Below are positions 24,709-37,300 of a stretch of 64,000 bases of DNA, in pieces (within the stretch, counting starts at the first letter, position 1; each line of letters starts with the position of its first letter). The position numbers were made by a program, and so were the translations under genes. The notes under the pieces are model-generated. The model saw only the letters and a list, made by a program, of their open reading frames with translations. It was not told the DNA's origin and made no database searches. Origin of the DNA: Triglochin maritima (taxonomy: Eukaryota > Streptophyta > Magnoliopsida > Alismatales > Juncaginaceae). The stretch lies in assembly GCA_963682175.1 (NCBI GenBank), contig OY821786.1:31737501-31801500 (forward strand). Direction: 5' to 3'.

Positions 24709-25084
24709 ATAGCAATTGATCTAATCTTTTGCTTTGAGTTTTAGGATCCAAGTTGTCTTAAAAGGGGGTCATGTAAGCCAATTAATTATGGACACTTAAA
24801 CAGAGCATACATGACATCAACAGTGGAAGTAAACGACTCAAATAAGCAAATGAATCTATTGTAAAAATAGAATTGAAAATTGGCGGATCCAAATCCGTTA
24901 CTGGCAGATATTCTGGTTCCAGAAATTTACCAGCATCCTCCTGAACTTCTTTAGGTCACCCTGCCCACTTGTAACCCCCTTCCAGTAACCAAAAGAGAAA
25001 AGAAAACGTGAAAATAAAGACGAACCCCACCGAAATGGCAAACTCGACTACGAAAATGGCTCCCCGGCAACGACGCCAAAAACT

Positions 25085-26588
25085 CGATTGATTCAGTTAT
25101 AATGTCGCAAGTTCAGTTATAATTCCGCAAGTGCACGACATTGGTGAACGAGTCGGAATCCATAATACTCGAGTGAGAAAAGAAGAGAGAAATGAGGTCA
25201 AAATTATACTACGATGCGTACGAAATCAGAAAACAAACATAAAAATAAACCCCTTATGTGGTAGAGAAAGAATGCGGAAATGAGAATATGTGTACTTGTG
25301 TGTGTTCATTGGTTCCCATCACAACATGTAATACATGAAATCCATAAAACCAAATCAAACTTTGTCTCCACATGAAATAAGATAAAATATTATCATTAAA
25401 ACATACAAGACAATAATTGAAATAAGGCTAATATGAGCACATGCATAATGACCAAACCCCACTATGTCTCCACATGAAATAAGATTTGACACAATCATTA
25501 ACAAATATGATACATTAATTATGATGAGGCCAACACGAGCACGTGCATACACATGTCATGTTTTCTTCTTATCCACTCCATCATTATCCTCATCTCATCA
25601 TTCCCCATAAATTGGGTCAATTAATCTAAGCATGTGCTAAACATCACTCAAGAGCATTAACACATCAAAGATAAGAGTGAAATTTCATTAGAGGATAAAA
25701 GGAACTCATGTGAGGCTCAAATGTTAGGATTAACACAACACACACACTTAATACATCACATAATTACATCACCTTCTTCTCCACCCCCAATGGGGATGGA
25801 ATACTCATTACTCAACATATTAACCAAAGAAACATAACAACAACACAAAATCATAATGGAAATGTAGAAAACTAGATTAAAATGAAAGATTACAAGGTTA
25901 ATCCTCTCCTCCTCCTCTACACTACTAATTAGGAAACTAAAACCTACTATAATAAACAAGAAATAAAACCTACTCTACTAAACAAGAAAGGAAACTAACC
26001 TAAGTAGGAGAGGGAGGAAGAAGAAAGGAGTCATTACAAGTCTATTTATAGAAGAAATAAGGGTTTAGATGGATCTAGAAGCAATCTGACGGCTGTAATA
26101 ACTTTCTCTATAGTCTGGTTGACCCATATAATCAAGACCAAGCCACGGGACAAATTAGGGACCAATTATACCCATTGGATCCGCATATGGTGGATTAATT
26201 GGGTCCGATATGTCCTAATTTTCTTCAGTCACTTAAATGTCTTATTTTGCACGTAGGGTGTAGTCCTGGTTCGAGCCCTTTTGTCTTTAATTTCCCAAAT
26301 ACTCCTCAAGATCATGGTTTTGAAGGATTTTTACGCCCAAAATCTTTTTCGTGCGTTCAGGTTCTCTCTGGATTTCATTTGAGTCCTTCCTGATTTGCAA
26401 ATGGGTCCTTATGCATGACAAATATGTCCTCTTGGTTTCATTTAAGTCATTTCTTCTTGCATTTCAGTTATTTTCTCTTCCTTTCTTTCTTTATTACCTA
26501 ACATCTGAAACACCACAAAAAACACTCGACATTAGGGTAAAACAAAGGATATATAGCATGAATGCAATATATGATGTGCTACTAATCA
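25085..26588 (-). repeat. 5' LTR of the 8.4-kb gypsy-type element
   Basis: Direct copy of 18171-19678, adjacent on the minus strand to the primer-binding site. Its first base is C where the other copy has T (CGATTGATTC against TGATTGATTC). Confidence 0.85.
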
Positions 26589-26593
26589 AGAAC

Positions 26594-27798
26594 TATTCTA
26601 ATTTATTAACTCTTTCCGTTTCGACGGGAGTTTGTGATAGTTTTGTGTTGTTTGTTACATTTTCAGGATTTTCTGGACAAAAGGAAGCCCCATGACGAAG
26701 TTGCGCGTGAAAGAAAAAAAAGTGTCTTGTTGTTTTGTTTGACATAGTCGCTTCATTCTAACAAAGGATACATATGGTAGGGTTGTTAAGCAACCAATGG
26801 TCGACCGCTCCTCCGATAGGGTTGACCGAAATCTACTACAAGAGATAAACCCAAGGTGAAATCTAACCAATTGGTTGACGTACCGTTCCCTTATTTGGTG
26901 TATATTACTATTTATTTATTTTTAACTTCCAATTATTCGACGAGTAGAACATTAAATTCTTTTAAATTTACTCCTTAATATTTGTTGTAAGCTGAAACTT
27001 ATTTTTTTGTCTCCTCCCTGATACAACTTGGATTCCAAACCTATATATAAATATAAAAAAGGATTGTCTACTAGTTCACATATCATATCTTTGACTGCAT
27101 TCATATTTCTTTTAATTTTTTTTATTTTCCTTGTTGTCCAGAGTTGGAGTCAGGTACGTTTTTATCACTCATCACACATTGGAGCATTCATAATCACATA
27201 CGTTAATTTTAATTAAACCTAATTGTGTGCGTGCTTGAGTCAACTGAGATCACTTGTATGCAAGTTTGGACTCGTTCAAGTGGTAGACTCGAGTCCATAG
27301 TGATGGATCCCACAATACATTTGGATCCTCCATGTGTTTCTAAAGAGCATGAGGAGGAGGATCTCGAATCTGTGGATTTTGGCGCAAATCAAGGTCGTTC
27401 AGTTGACTGGGACGACCCAAAACATGGTCGTCCCCATAATGATCGACTAATTCTCTTTGGGACTGAACACACCCTCCACGTTCGGCCCAACCTAGTTGCA
27501 TAGTTCCCTCGCCTACCCGAGAGAATTATTTCGAGCTAGAGCATCGAGCAATTTGGGTTGTCAATAATACTTAAAATGGATCTTGAATTCTTGATCCAGT
27601 TGGTGCCCAGTGAAAACTTGATATTTGCGAGTTAGAAGAGTTTGAGGAACGAGGCATATGAAAACTCCAAGATCTACAAAGGTCACTCCAAAGTGTTTTG
27701 TGACCGTGCGATAGTACGGAAATCAAGGGCAGAAGGTCTTCCTCTACAGTACTATATGTGGATTATGTTGCTAAAAAAGTAGACAAATAGAGTCCAAG
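26594..27798 (+). mobile_element. Interior remnant of the outer gypsy-type element
   Basis: This stretch should be the continuation of the element whose LTR is at 16800-18143, judged from the TSD of the inner insertion. The only recognisable coding trace is at about 27640-27760 on the plus strand: RNEAYENSKIYKGHSKVFCD followed by RAIVRKSRAEGLPLQYY. It resembles the C-terminal part of gypsy integrases (LRxEAYEx..IYKxxxKxFHDK..xRKxF). The rest has no clear domain. The right side is cut by the solo LTR at 27799. Confidence 0.5.
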
Positions 27799-28199
27799 TG
27801 TAACATCCCCGAACAGCGGAAAATTAAACTTTTAAATTAAGAGACACACATGGACACAACCATCAAGAGTGGGGACATTACTGAAGGAAATACATAAATA
27901 AGTCTGGTGCACCAGAATACAATACGAGTTTGTCAAAAGAGTGATTACATTACAACACGAAACACAAGGTAATCACGACAACCTAAAAGTAGGCAGACGA
28001 CAGGATCCAGTCCCAAAGTGCAATCTCCCTCGGTCACCACCCGCCGGAACCTAACGCGGTCCTGAAAATAAACATAACAACAATGCCTGAGTTTCCATAA
28101 GGAAACCCCGTATGACAAGCTCACCTATATGCCCTAACATACTAGTATAGCATGACATGGAATACAAAGCAGTAAAACAACAACGCCACCAAGGGCCAA

Positions 28200-28730
28200 A
28201 CCGGACATCCGTCCCGCGATCGTTTCCGCTGCCACACAGGCCCCGCGGTCTACAATCGCCACCGCTGCCACACAGGCCTCACGGTCCGCAACAACCGGTA
28301 CCACACAGGCCACACGGTCCAACCTCACCGCCGCCACACAGGCCGCACGGTCCAAACATCGGGTCTCCGTAGAGACCTACCGTAGGCACATACGGTCTAA
28401 CGGACAATACGCAACACATCCCCACACGCGACTACACGAGCCAAGGGATCGGTGAGGATACGTTCGCACTTCCGCGTAAGGTAGAAATCAGATCTGAATA
28501 CATCGTGGTCCACCACCACCACACCAACGGAGCCGTCGCTCAGGTCGGTCCATCAACCGGCGCCACACAGACCGCACGGGATATCACTCGATAGGTGCCC
28601 AATCGAGCTACCTGCCGGAACACATCATCGGCAGTCCATCGCCGCAACCACACAGGTCACGCGCGATCCTCCCTGCCGCCACACAGGCCGCACAGGGGCC
28701 CTACCGCCGCCACACAGGCCGCACGGCACG
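28200..28730. repeat. GC-rich tandem repeats inside the solo LTR
   Basis: Imperfect units of about 24-30 bases contain CCACACAGGCCGCACGGTCC. The GC content is far above the flanks. Open frames here on both strands are by-products of the repeat. Confidence 0.8.
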
Positions 28731-29244
28731 TGCAATAACTGCCATCAAGGCCAGTCGAACATATCCGCCACACAAGGCCAGACGATCGACAGATCCGAAC
28801 CGAAGTCCGCAGGGTCAACGAGCTCCACGTGCAACACCAACTCCGGCTCCAACTGAGCAGGGTCGCGACCTCCGTCGCCGTCAATAGGCCGGTACCTCTC
28901 TGGACCTCCGTCGCCAATCCTGGCTGGTAGTCTCTGTGCCTCCGTAGCCATCGGCCGGTAGTCACTGCACCCGACAGCAGTTGCGTGTTGCTGAAGCAAT
29001 GGGATCCGTAATCCCTCAGGCCGCTACTCTAACGCGAGTCAAACGATCCACCAGATAAAGTCACGATCCATACATGGAAGTGACGCGTTCCGGACACCCA
29101 CACTCTTCCACACGGCGGTCCCTGGGCAGGCACGCATAACGCGCCCACCGTCACCTCCCGGCTCACGCACAAGGCGAGGACACGGGTTTCCGTGGACAGA
29201 GTTGGCATCCTAAGTGGAACCAGGAATCCTGTCCTGTGCAAAAC

Positions 29245-29725
29245 GGTCGACCGAAAGAGACACGGTCGACCGTTTTCCTCAAGGGAATTCGGTCAACCGA
29301 AGTGACAAACGGTCGACCGCTTCCACAAGGGAATCGGTCGACCGAAAGTGGCAACTCGGTCGACCGTTTCCACAAGGGAATCGGTCGACCGAAGCGTCTG
29401 TCACGGTCGAACTATTTGCGCAACACATAAATTCCAACGGTCTACCGAAGGTCTAAAACCGGTCGACCGAACGAGGTCAAAATCCAGAGTCTGGTCAACG
29501 CTCAAAACGAATCTATCGGTCGACCGACTCAGGGGTCTCGGTCGACCGAACACTTACAGGGTCAACCTAATATTTTCTATGTCATCAAACGGTCGACCAA
29601 AGCTTACGTGTTCTACCGGTACACTCAAGTTCCGGTCGACCGAACGAGGGACGCGGTCGACCGAAACACGACAGACAGACTAAAAATGCTGCAATCGGTC
29701 GACCGTCCAAGGGACCCGGTCGACC
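29245..29725. repeat. Array of GGTCGACCG palindromes
   Basis: I count 13 exact copies of GGTCGACCG within about 480 bases, plus one-base variants (GGTCAACCG, GGTCTACCG, GGTCGACCA). Many are spaced 20-45 bases apart. It lies about 0.5-1.0 kb from the biological start of the LTR. Function is unknown. Confidence 0.9.
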
Positions 29726-30464
29726 GACAGACGTCTTCAACCTCGCGCCAGCCGAGGTTTTGACGCCTAAACTTGTCGCCGGCGAGGTCTCCGACCTCCC
29801 GCGACCCACCAAAACATCACCCCAACATGGGTGATCACAATAGGCCTCTAATGCAAGAACTTGGCATACCTTCCTCGCGAGAACGACGATTCCACCGGAG
29901 AACTCCGGAGTTCCGCAACAACTCCGGTCAGCAACTTCGCTCCTCCTCGCACCTTCACCAACGCCCAGCACGCCCCTTGCCTCGCGCACCTTGCTCGCAC
30001 CACCCTCAACAGCCACCAAGGAAGAGGAAGGAATGGGTGGAGAGGAGGAAATGAAGAAAGGAAGAAGAAATGAGGAAGGAGATGAAAGAAGAAGAAGAAG
30101 GAGAAGAGCCCTATTAAACTCGGATGCTACAGTAACCCCAACCCTTCACATTCCCATGCAACTCCTGCCATTTCTCTTCCCTATGCAAACCACACCCTAA
30201 ACCTCCACTAAACCAAGCTTAACCCTAAACAAGGGTTAGGGACATAACACCAAGTGTCAAAGTTAGGGTAGATATCCGTGAATGGACTTAATATAAGTTG
30301 AATATGATCTTAAAAAAAGGTGATAACTTAATGGTTGAATCATATTGTGAATTAGACAACTACATAATGTCCATTATAATAAAAAATAGGGATTTGTTTG
30401 TCAATATAGATTTACAATCTTTGTAACTAAGATGATTTTCATTTATGCTTACCATCATTTTCAG

Positions 30465-30638
30465 GTAAATGGTTGCTTACCTTATTCTGATAAAATAAGC
30501 AATGAATTCTATAATATTCTCAGAATAGATTCATACCTATGGGCGATGTGCAATCACCACGACGAAGGAACTCAGATACCTTCTTTGGGTGATCTTAAAG
30601 AAATCGGTCCTTTAAATTTGTCAGTGGAGGATACATAA
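30465..30638 (+). pseudogene. EDR1/CTR1-type protein kinase N-terminal domain, single exon fragment
   Basis: After an acceptor-like TTTTCAG ending at 30464 the plus strand reads VNGCLPYSDKISNEFYNILR, then DSYLWAMCNHHDEGTQIPSL and DLKEIGPLNLSVEDT before a stop. This matches the conserved block of the EDR1 domain found N-terminal to the kinase in Raf-like MAPKKKs, including the WVNGCLSYxDKIxDGFYxIxG and PSLxxLK positions. No further exon, and no kinase domain, was recognised on either side. The TAA stop replaces what should be a continuation, so it is most likely a gene relic or a moved exon. It starts just beyond the solo LTR and 0.7 kb before the bL17m gene. Confidence 0.65.
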
Positions 30639-31346
30639 TACCATCTGATATTCTAGACTTTAGAGACCTTGAGAAATATCATCTGATGCTCTCTTTGCAT
30701 TTCATAATAGTTAATTGCATCTTCAAACATATCCTTAGTTTGAACCATTAACATTAATCAACATCTTTTTCCCGGTTCCCTTTCCCAAACAACAACTCAC
30801 CGTGCCTACACTTTCTTCTCCCACTTTGTTAGAGCATAGTCCCATGTTTTTCTCAAATTTATTAGCACCTTTTCTTTTTGTAAAAGAAAACCAGCAAATA
30901 AAATAAAAAAGGCATGCTGATATATTTGAATTGGCTAGCAAAACATTTAAAACAATAGTGAAGTTGTAATCTAAACCAACTTGAAGGCATTTAGGTGTGT
31001 TGTAATCTAAAGTTTCAAATAAATGCTTGATCATGCTTGAAAATAACACAAATACTTAAATCAGAGTGATATTCTTGTGGAGAAAATGAAATCAATGATT
31101 TTAAAATTAAGGTCCATCTAATATAATCTGATTATATCCATTGCAACCTTATTTGGTTAAGAAAAATGAATATTGTAATTTGTAACGAGTGAATAATCCA
31201 ATTACAAATCTCCTAAACTAACTAGATTAAAAAAGAAATAAAGAAAACATAGAGTAGAGTGAAGAAAAGTCCCAAACCCATCAAAACCCTCAACACTTCC
31301 TTCTTTCTCCTTCTCCAGTCCAGGGTTTGTTTCGCTCCCCATCGCC

Positions 31347-34300
31347 ATGACCAAGTTCAGGAAGCTCGGCCGCCCTGCCGCCCACAGGGTCGCCATGCTA
31401 AGGTTCGAACTCTCCTTTCTTCCGTCTCCTGCTTTCTTTCCGCTCCCGTTTTGGTGCCCATTTTCGGGGTTTGCGCAGGACAATGGTGTCGCAGCTGGTC
31501 AAGCACGAAAGGATCGAGACCACCGTCGCCAAGGTACCGGATTTTGGGGTTTGATGTGAAAAGGTGGGATCTTTCTGGGTTTTGGGGGGTTTTCGTGGTT
31601 TTGATGTTGGTTTTGTGGTTTGTGTCTATGGGTTAGTTGAGTTTGTAGTGTTGAAAGGTGGGATCTTTTTGGGGTTTTATGGTTTTCGTGAATTTGGTGT
31701 TGGTTTTGCGATTTTTCTCTATGAACCAATTGAGTTTGTATTGAGATTTTAATGTTTGGTGTGGAAAGGTGGGATCTTTTTGGGTGGTGGAAGTAGCTTG
31801 AGATATTCGTCGTTGGATGATGGTTTTGTCTCTATAAGTTGATCGAGTTTGTAGTTGGATTTTTATGTTTGGTGTGGAAAGGTGGGATCTTTTGGGGTTG
31901 TGGTCGTAGCAGTAGCTTGAGATTTTTGTCGTTTTGGTGGTGGTTTTGTGATTTTGTCTCTATAAGTGGATCAACTTTGTAGTGATCATTTTGATTTTTG
32001 GTGTGAAAAGCTGAGATTGTTTTGGGTTTTGATAGTCATACTTTGAATTTTCCATGATTTCTCTATTGGATTTTTTGGTTTTATGCACTAGTGATTTTAA
32101 TGTTTTGTATGGAAAGGTGGGAGTTTTTTGGGTTTTGGCTTGTCATTCCGTAAAATTTCAGTCCTCTGGTACTAGTTTTGAAATTTTATCTCTATAAGCT
32201 AGTTGAGGTCGAAATGGTGTAGTACCAGTAGATAGAAAGCACTGTTGACAAAGTTCTTTTTTTTGGACCTCTTGATTTGATTTGGTTGTTAGTGTGAAAT
32301 GGGATCTTTTTGGGCTATTGGTGGTCATACTTGAATTTTCCATGTTTTTTGTGTTAGCTCTGGATTCCGATGATTTTTTTCTCTATGAACGAAAGCTCAA
32401 GCTTGTAGAAACCACTAGCGTGCTAAGGTTCAACTTTTTTTGGAGGGTTTGATTTGAATCATTTGATGGTTAGTGTGGAAAATTGGGATCTTTTTGGGGT
32501 TCAGATGGTTGTCTTCTTGAATTTTCATGATATTAGTATTGGTTTTATAAGTTTATCTCTATAAAAGCTCGAGCTGGTAGAACCACTGCTTTCTGAGGTA
32601 CTGCATTTGTGTTCTTTCCTTTGTTTTTGATGGTTAGTGTGGAAGCTTGTGGGAGTCTTTTGGGGTTTTAATAGACCACACACACACACACATGGGATTT
32701 TCCATATTTTTGGTACTAGTTTTCTGATTTCACCAGTAAAGGTGCACTTTTTTTGAGAAATCGTCTTTGTTGACTCTGTAAACGTGTTCTCCCGACACCT
32801 GCGAAACACAAGTTTATACTAATCTTTGTTGCTAAATGCTAAGGTATCACTCTGAAATAAACCCTATGGAAAATTATATTATGTAAATGAGACGAGGTCA
32901 ATTGATCCCCTTGGTTCCTGAAGTTTGGTGGTATCCCAATAGAAACATATCCGAGCGATCGAGCCAACTCAAGTTCACGTTTGGCCTCAGTATGGTTCAC
33001 CCAACTACACTCGATTAACTCGCACCCAAATTTGATTGCCCATATATTTAGAAAAAACCTAGTTATTTATCCCACTTTTCAATTCAAACGCCCACCAGAA
33101 GAAGTTGTTGCCTAGCCCTATCCTCTGACTCTGGCTAACTTTGGCCATTCAGGATGAATATTGAAGCGAAAATACAATTTGCTGTATGAATTATGTACTT
33201 AAAGAAATTTGTATTTTGAAGCACTAAACATAGAGAATCGTAGTGTTATAGGCCCTGTTTGGTTGGCTTTTATTGAGATAACATTATCTCTTATCATTAT
33301 ATATTTCCTATTTGCTTGCGCACATGAATAGGTTTTTGTAACAAATTCGAAAACCCAACAGCAGTTGCCCCACTAGTTGGCTATGTCTTTGGACTGATTG
33401 TTGTCCAACTGACTTATTTCAAACCCTTGAGGGATGTGGATTGGTGGGTCTAAGAGGTAGTGAGAAGAGTAGGTGTGGGCATAGCTATTGGATTGGGATT
33501 TGCTTTTGGTAGAAAAGGAGAGAAAAGGGCTGGTACCCCAATTTATTTTGGAATTCGGAAATTGATATTCATGTGATGGTGATATTAAACATGTGTGTAT
33601 GCAAATATGCATGGGTATGCTATCAATCTATTAGTATTGTTACGTAACAAGCTTCGAGAAGAAGTCACTTTTTCCATGCCGAGTGTAACCAAACGTTGTT
33701 AGGTGATTGAGCCTACGAAGGTGTTGCAGCTTTGTTTTGACAACAGCCTAGTAGGAGTTTTAAATAGGTGAGCTGTAGTTGGTTTGCAAGTTTGAGCAAT
33801 AACTAATCACTCAAAAACCAAATGAACTCCATCCAACTCAACTCAACTCGAAACCAATTTGCATTCATTGTTACTGTTTGCGTTTCACTTATTTGACTTG
33901 GAGTTTCTTCAAATTGATGACTTCCTCTAAACCAAATGACAAATCATACCCTGAAAGTTGGTTTCTTTTTCTGACTTTCTGGCTACAGTAAAGATGACTT
34001 TTTACGACTTTCTGGTTCCAGTAAAGATATGACTAGTTTTGGTCTATTGAATGATTTTGATTGGAGAAAATCATTGTAGTAGGATCTTCAGAAATTTGTT
34101 TGATGAAAAGAGCAACTTTAACCTAAGTGCTAAGCCTCAATCACATGCTCTGATGTTATGAATGAGAAATGTGAAATTTACCCTTCTCACTTGTACAGTT
34201 TTATACTTCTTATTAATACATATTTAATTATTTACCTTACTGATCAAAAAATAAAAATAAAAATGAATGAGAAATGTGGTAAATTTATAAAAAACCCTTT

Positions 34301-37300
34301 GTTGATGTGGTAGGGTTTGTGGTCTTTTATTCCATTTTAATGTATCATAAATTTGTGTTGACCGACATAATCTTGCTTTGCCTGCAGGCGAAGGAAGTTC
34401 GTCGACTTGCTGATAGAATGGTGACATTTGCAAAAGAGGTACCAGTACTATTATATGTTTCACAAAATTTGCCTATTTTTAAAATATATTTTGGGTACGG
34501 GACAAGAGTGGAACGTTTTGGAGGGGGTCTCCTTTCTGTTGCAGTTTCTGTCAATCAACAGAAAGATTAAAGCAGAACTTCTTTCACTTGTTGAAGCTAT
34601 TGTCTTGCTCATCTATGTTAGTCTTTTAATTTGCTTCATGATTAATGCACAACAAAACCCTAATTGCACATTATAGGATCTTGAACAAATGATTTCCACA
34701 ACGATATTAAAGAGAAGACAAGAACACATACCTTGCTCCATGATTCTATTCAACGAAGAGAAATCTCCAATTGCTATGAATTGATTTCTCCCTCTCAACC
34801 GCACACACCTTTGCTTGATAGAAGTTTTGATGGGGAAAACTATCTTGTGTCTTTGGAAGAGGGATGACCAATCCTTTTATAGAAGTATAGGGAGTAACTA
34901 CCCACTTACCATAAATCTCTCTTAATTAATTAATTGATTATTAATTTCGTAATATTATTAATTTAATAAAGTTGACACTTATTAATACATGGGTTACAAG
35001 AAATATCTAACATTCTCCCACTTAGCCCATGTAACATAATTCAACTTCAAGTATTTAATAACAAAATATAATGTGCAAAATTTAAGTTAAAATCCTCCTT
35101 ATATCAATTAAAACATCAGTCACTACTAAGTATGAAAACTTATAAGGATCATGGCGGTTGTACGTCATAGATTCTGACACATTCCCTTCCATTTATCACA
35201 ATATAGATTTCATATTTAGTATGATCATTAATGAGAGATATCATAATGGTCTTACGATAATGTCTTTATAAAAGACATTTCCTGTTTAATCACATAAATC
35301 ATTGATGTACATGTACTATTATAATGAAACAGGAAAATGTAATTTCAGAAACAATCTATAAGCGAATTCAAGAGGTCAACAACATAACATACATAGTACA
35401 TTAATATGCATAATCAATAATTGTTTTCAATAATGTCCATCCGTTCGACATGTTCCTTAAATGTCTTTGGTGGCAAACCTTTAGTCAACGGATCCACAAC
35501 CATTAAATTGGTGCTTATATGTTCAATTGACACCCTTTGTTTCTGAACTTCTTTAACGGCATAGTATTTCAATTCCATGTGTTTAGCACCTTTCGAATAC
35601 TTGTCGTTCTTAGAAAAGAAGACTGCTGCGGCATTATCACAATAAATTTTCAGCGGCTTGGTAATAGAGTCGACAATTCCAAGTCCTGAAATATAATTCC
35701 GCAACCATAAACCATGAACTGTAGTCTCAAAGCATGCTACAAACTCAGCCTCCATAGTAGACGCAGCAATGACAGACTGCTTCGCACTCTTCCAAGATAT
35801 TGCCCCTTCAGCTAAAAGAAACAAATATCCAAATGTAGATTTTCTAGTATCTACACATCCTGCAAAGTCTGAATCTGAATACCCAATCACCTCGAGGTGA
35901 TCAGATCACCTATAAGTGAGCATGTGATCCTTAGTTCCTTGCAAGTATCTTAATACTTTCTTTGCAGCTCTCCAATGATCTATTCCAGGATTCCTTTGAT
36001 ATCTACCCAGCATACCGACAGCAAAACTGATGTCTGGTCGAGTACAAGTCTGAGCATACATCAAACTTCCAACAATGGATGTATAATGAATATTCTCCAT
36101 TTGTTTATGTTCCAATTCATTCTTTGGACATTGCTTAAGATTAAATTTATCCCCTTTTTGAATTGGAACAACACCTGCTGAACAACTTTCCATCTTAAAT
36201 CTCTCTAAAACTTTGTTAATATATGCTTTTTGAGACAACCCTAACAATCCTTGTGTTCTATCACGGAATATTTCTATTCCTATCACATATGATGTCTCAC
36301 CCATATCTTTCATTTCAAAGTTGTTAAAGAGAAATTTCTTGGTTTCATGTAATAAACCAAGATCATTAGTAGTTAGCAAGAGATCATCAACATACAAAAT
36401 CAGAAATATAAATTTACTCCCACTGACCTTCAGATATATACATCGATCAACGACGTTTTCATTAAACCCAAAGGAAGTAATTGTATCATTAAACTTGAGA
36501 TACCATTGACGGGAAGCTTGCTTAAGTTCGTATATTGATTTCTTAAGTTTACACACCATGTGTTCCTTTCCTTCAATTACAAAACCCTCAGGTTGTTCCA
36601 TGTATACTTCTTCATCTAAATTTCCATTGAGAAACACAGTTTTCACATCCATTTGATGTAACTCTAAATCATAATGAGCTACTAATGCCATAATAATTCT
36701 AAGAGAGTCCTTTTTTAGATACAGGAGAAAACGTCTCTTTGTAGTCAATACCACTTTTCTAAGTGAAACCTTTGGCAACAAGTCTAGCCTTGTGTCTTTC
36801 GATAATGTCATTAGAATCGAGTTTAGTCTTAAAGACCCACTTACACCCAACTCTTTTAGAACCTTCAGGCAATTCTACAAGATCCCAGACTTTATTGTGA
36901 TCCATTGATTTCAATTCTTCTTTCATGGCATCCAACCACTTAATGGAATTAGTACTTTCCATGGCTTGTGAAAATGAAACTGGATCTTCATTAATTCCAA
37001 TGTCAAGTTCTGACTCTTGAAAATAAACCACATAATCATCAGAAATAGCAGGTTTCCTTGGTCTTTCAGACCTTCTTAATGTCACTTCATGTGGTTCATT
37101 TGCTAAAGTTTCATTGTTGACGATTTCATTATGGGGTGTTTGGTCATTCATTTGTTGTTCTTGTACATTGTCGAATTGCTCTACAATTGTAGGAACAACA
37201 ACATTAGAAAAAGTAATAGGTAAAGAAACTTGCACCCTTACTTCTTGAATTTCCACTTTACTAAAGTGGTTCTTTACTCCCACTAATCTCTCTATTTTCA

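Larger units (their letters stand above)
18171..26588 (-). mobile_element. Non-autonomous Ty3/gypsy-type LTR retrotransposon, 8.4 kb
   Basis: Two near-identical LTRs of about 1.5 kb lie at 18171-19678 and 25085-26588. Their ends are TGATTGATTC and CTACTAATCA (minor variation). Flanks are AGAAT (18166-18170) and AGAAC (26589-26593), a 5-bp TSD with one mismatch. Read on the minus strand, the LTR at 25085 is followed by TTGGCGTCGTTGCCGGGGAG (about 25059-25078), the tRNA-Asp-type primer-binding site used by Tat/Athila-like gypsy elements. The 5.4-kb interior has a gag-like region (21300-22490) but no recognisable protease, integrase or reverse transcriptase. It would depend on enzymes supplied by another element. 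The interior holds a nested solo LTR. Confidence 0.85.
27799..30249 (-). mobile_element. Solo LTR, 2.45 kb, with 5-bp TSD
   Basis: In plus coordinates it starts TGTAACATCCC and ends GGGACATAACA. CCAAG flanks both ends (27794-27798, 30250-30254), a perfect TSD. It is related in inverse orientation to 53082-55193: shared landmarks include GGAGGTCGGAGACCTCG, the CATACGGGG/CCCCGTATG block and the GGGATGTTACA end. Inside are GC-rich tandem repeats built on GCCACACAGGCCGCACGGTC (about 28200-28730) and an array of GGTCGACCG palindromes (29245-29725). No internal retroelement region. The superfamily is not proven; length and ends fit gypsy. Confidence 0.88.

Noticed and set aside
28134..28372. Valine/alanine-rich and proline/histidine-rich frames on both strands
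   Set aside because: By-products of GC-rich tandem repeats in the solo LTR.
29163..29683. Overlapping frames rich in VDR/STE repeats
   Set aside because: Translation of the GGTCGACCG array in several frames; not a repeat protein.
29245..29725. CRISPR-like array
   Set aside because: Repeat units are 9-base palindromes with irregular gaps in a plant LTR; no leader and no cas genes, and the genome is eukaryotic.
34345..34570. Alternative coding frames around bL17m exon 3
   Set aside because: Frames overlap exon 3 or extend into intron 3; only the 17-codon exon continues the L17 domain in phase.
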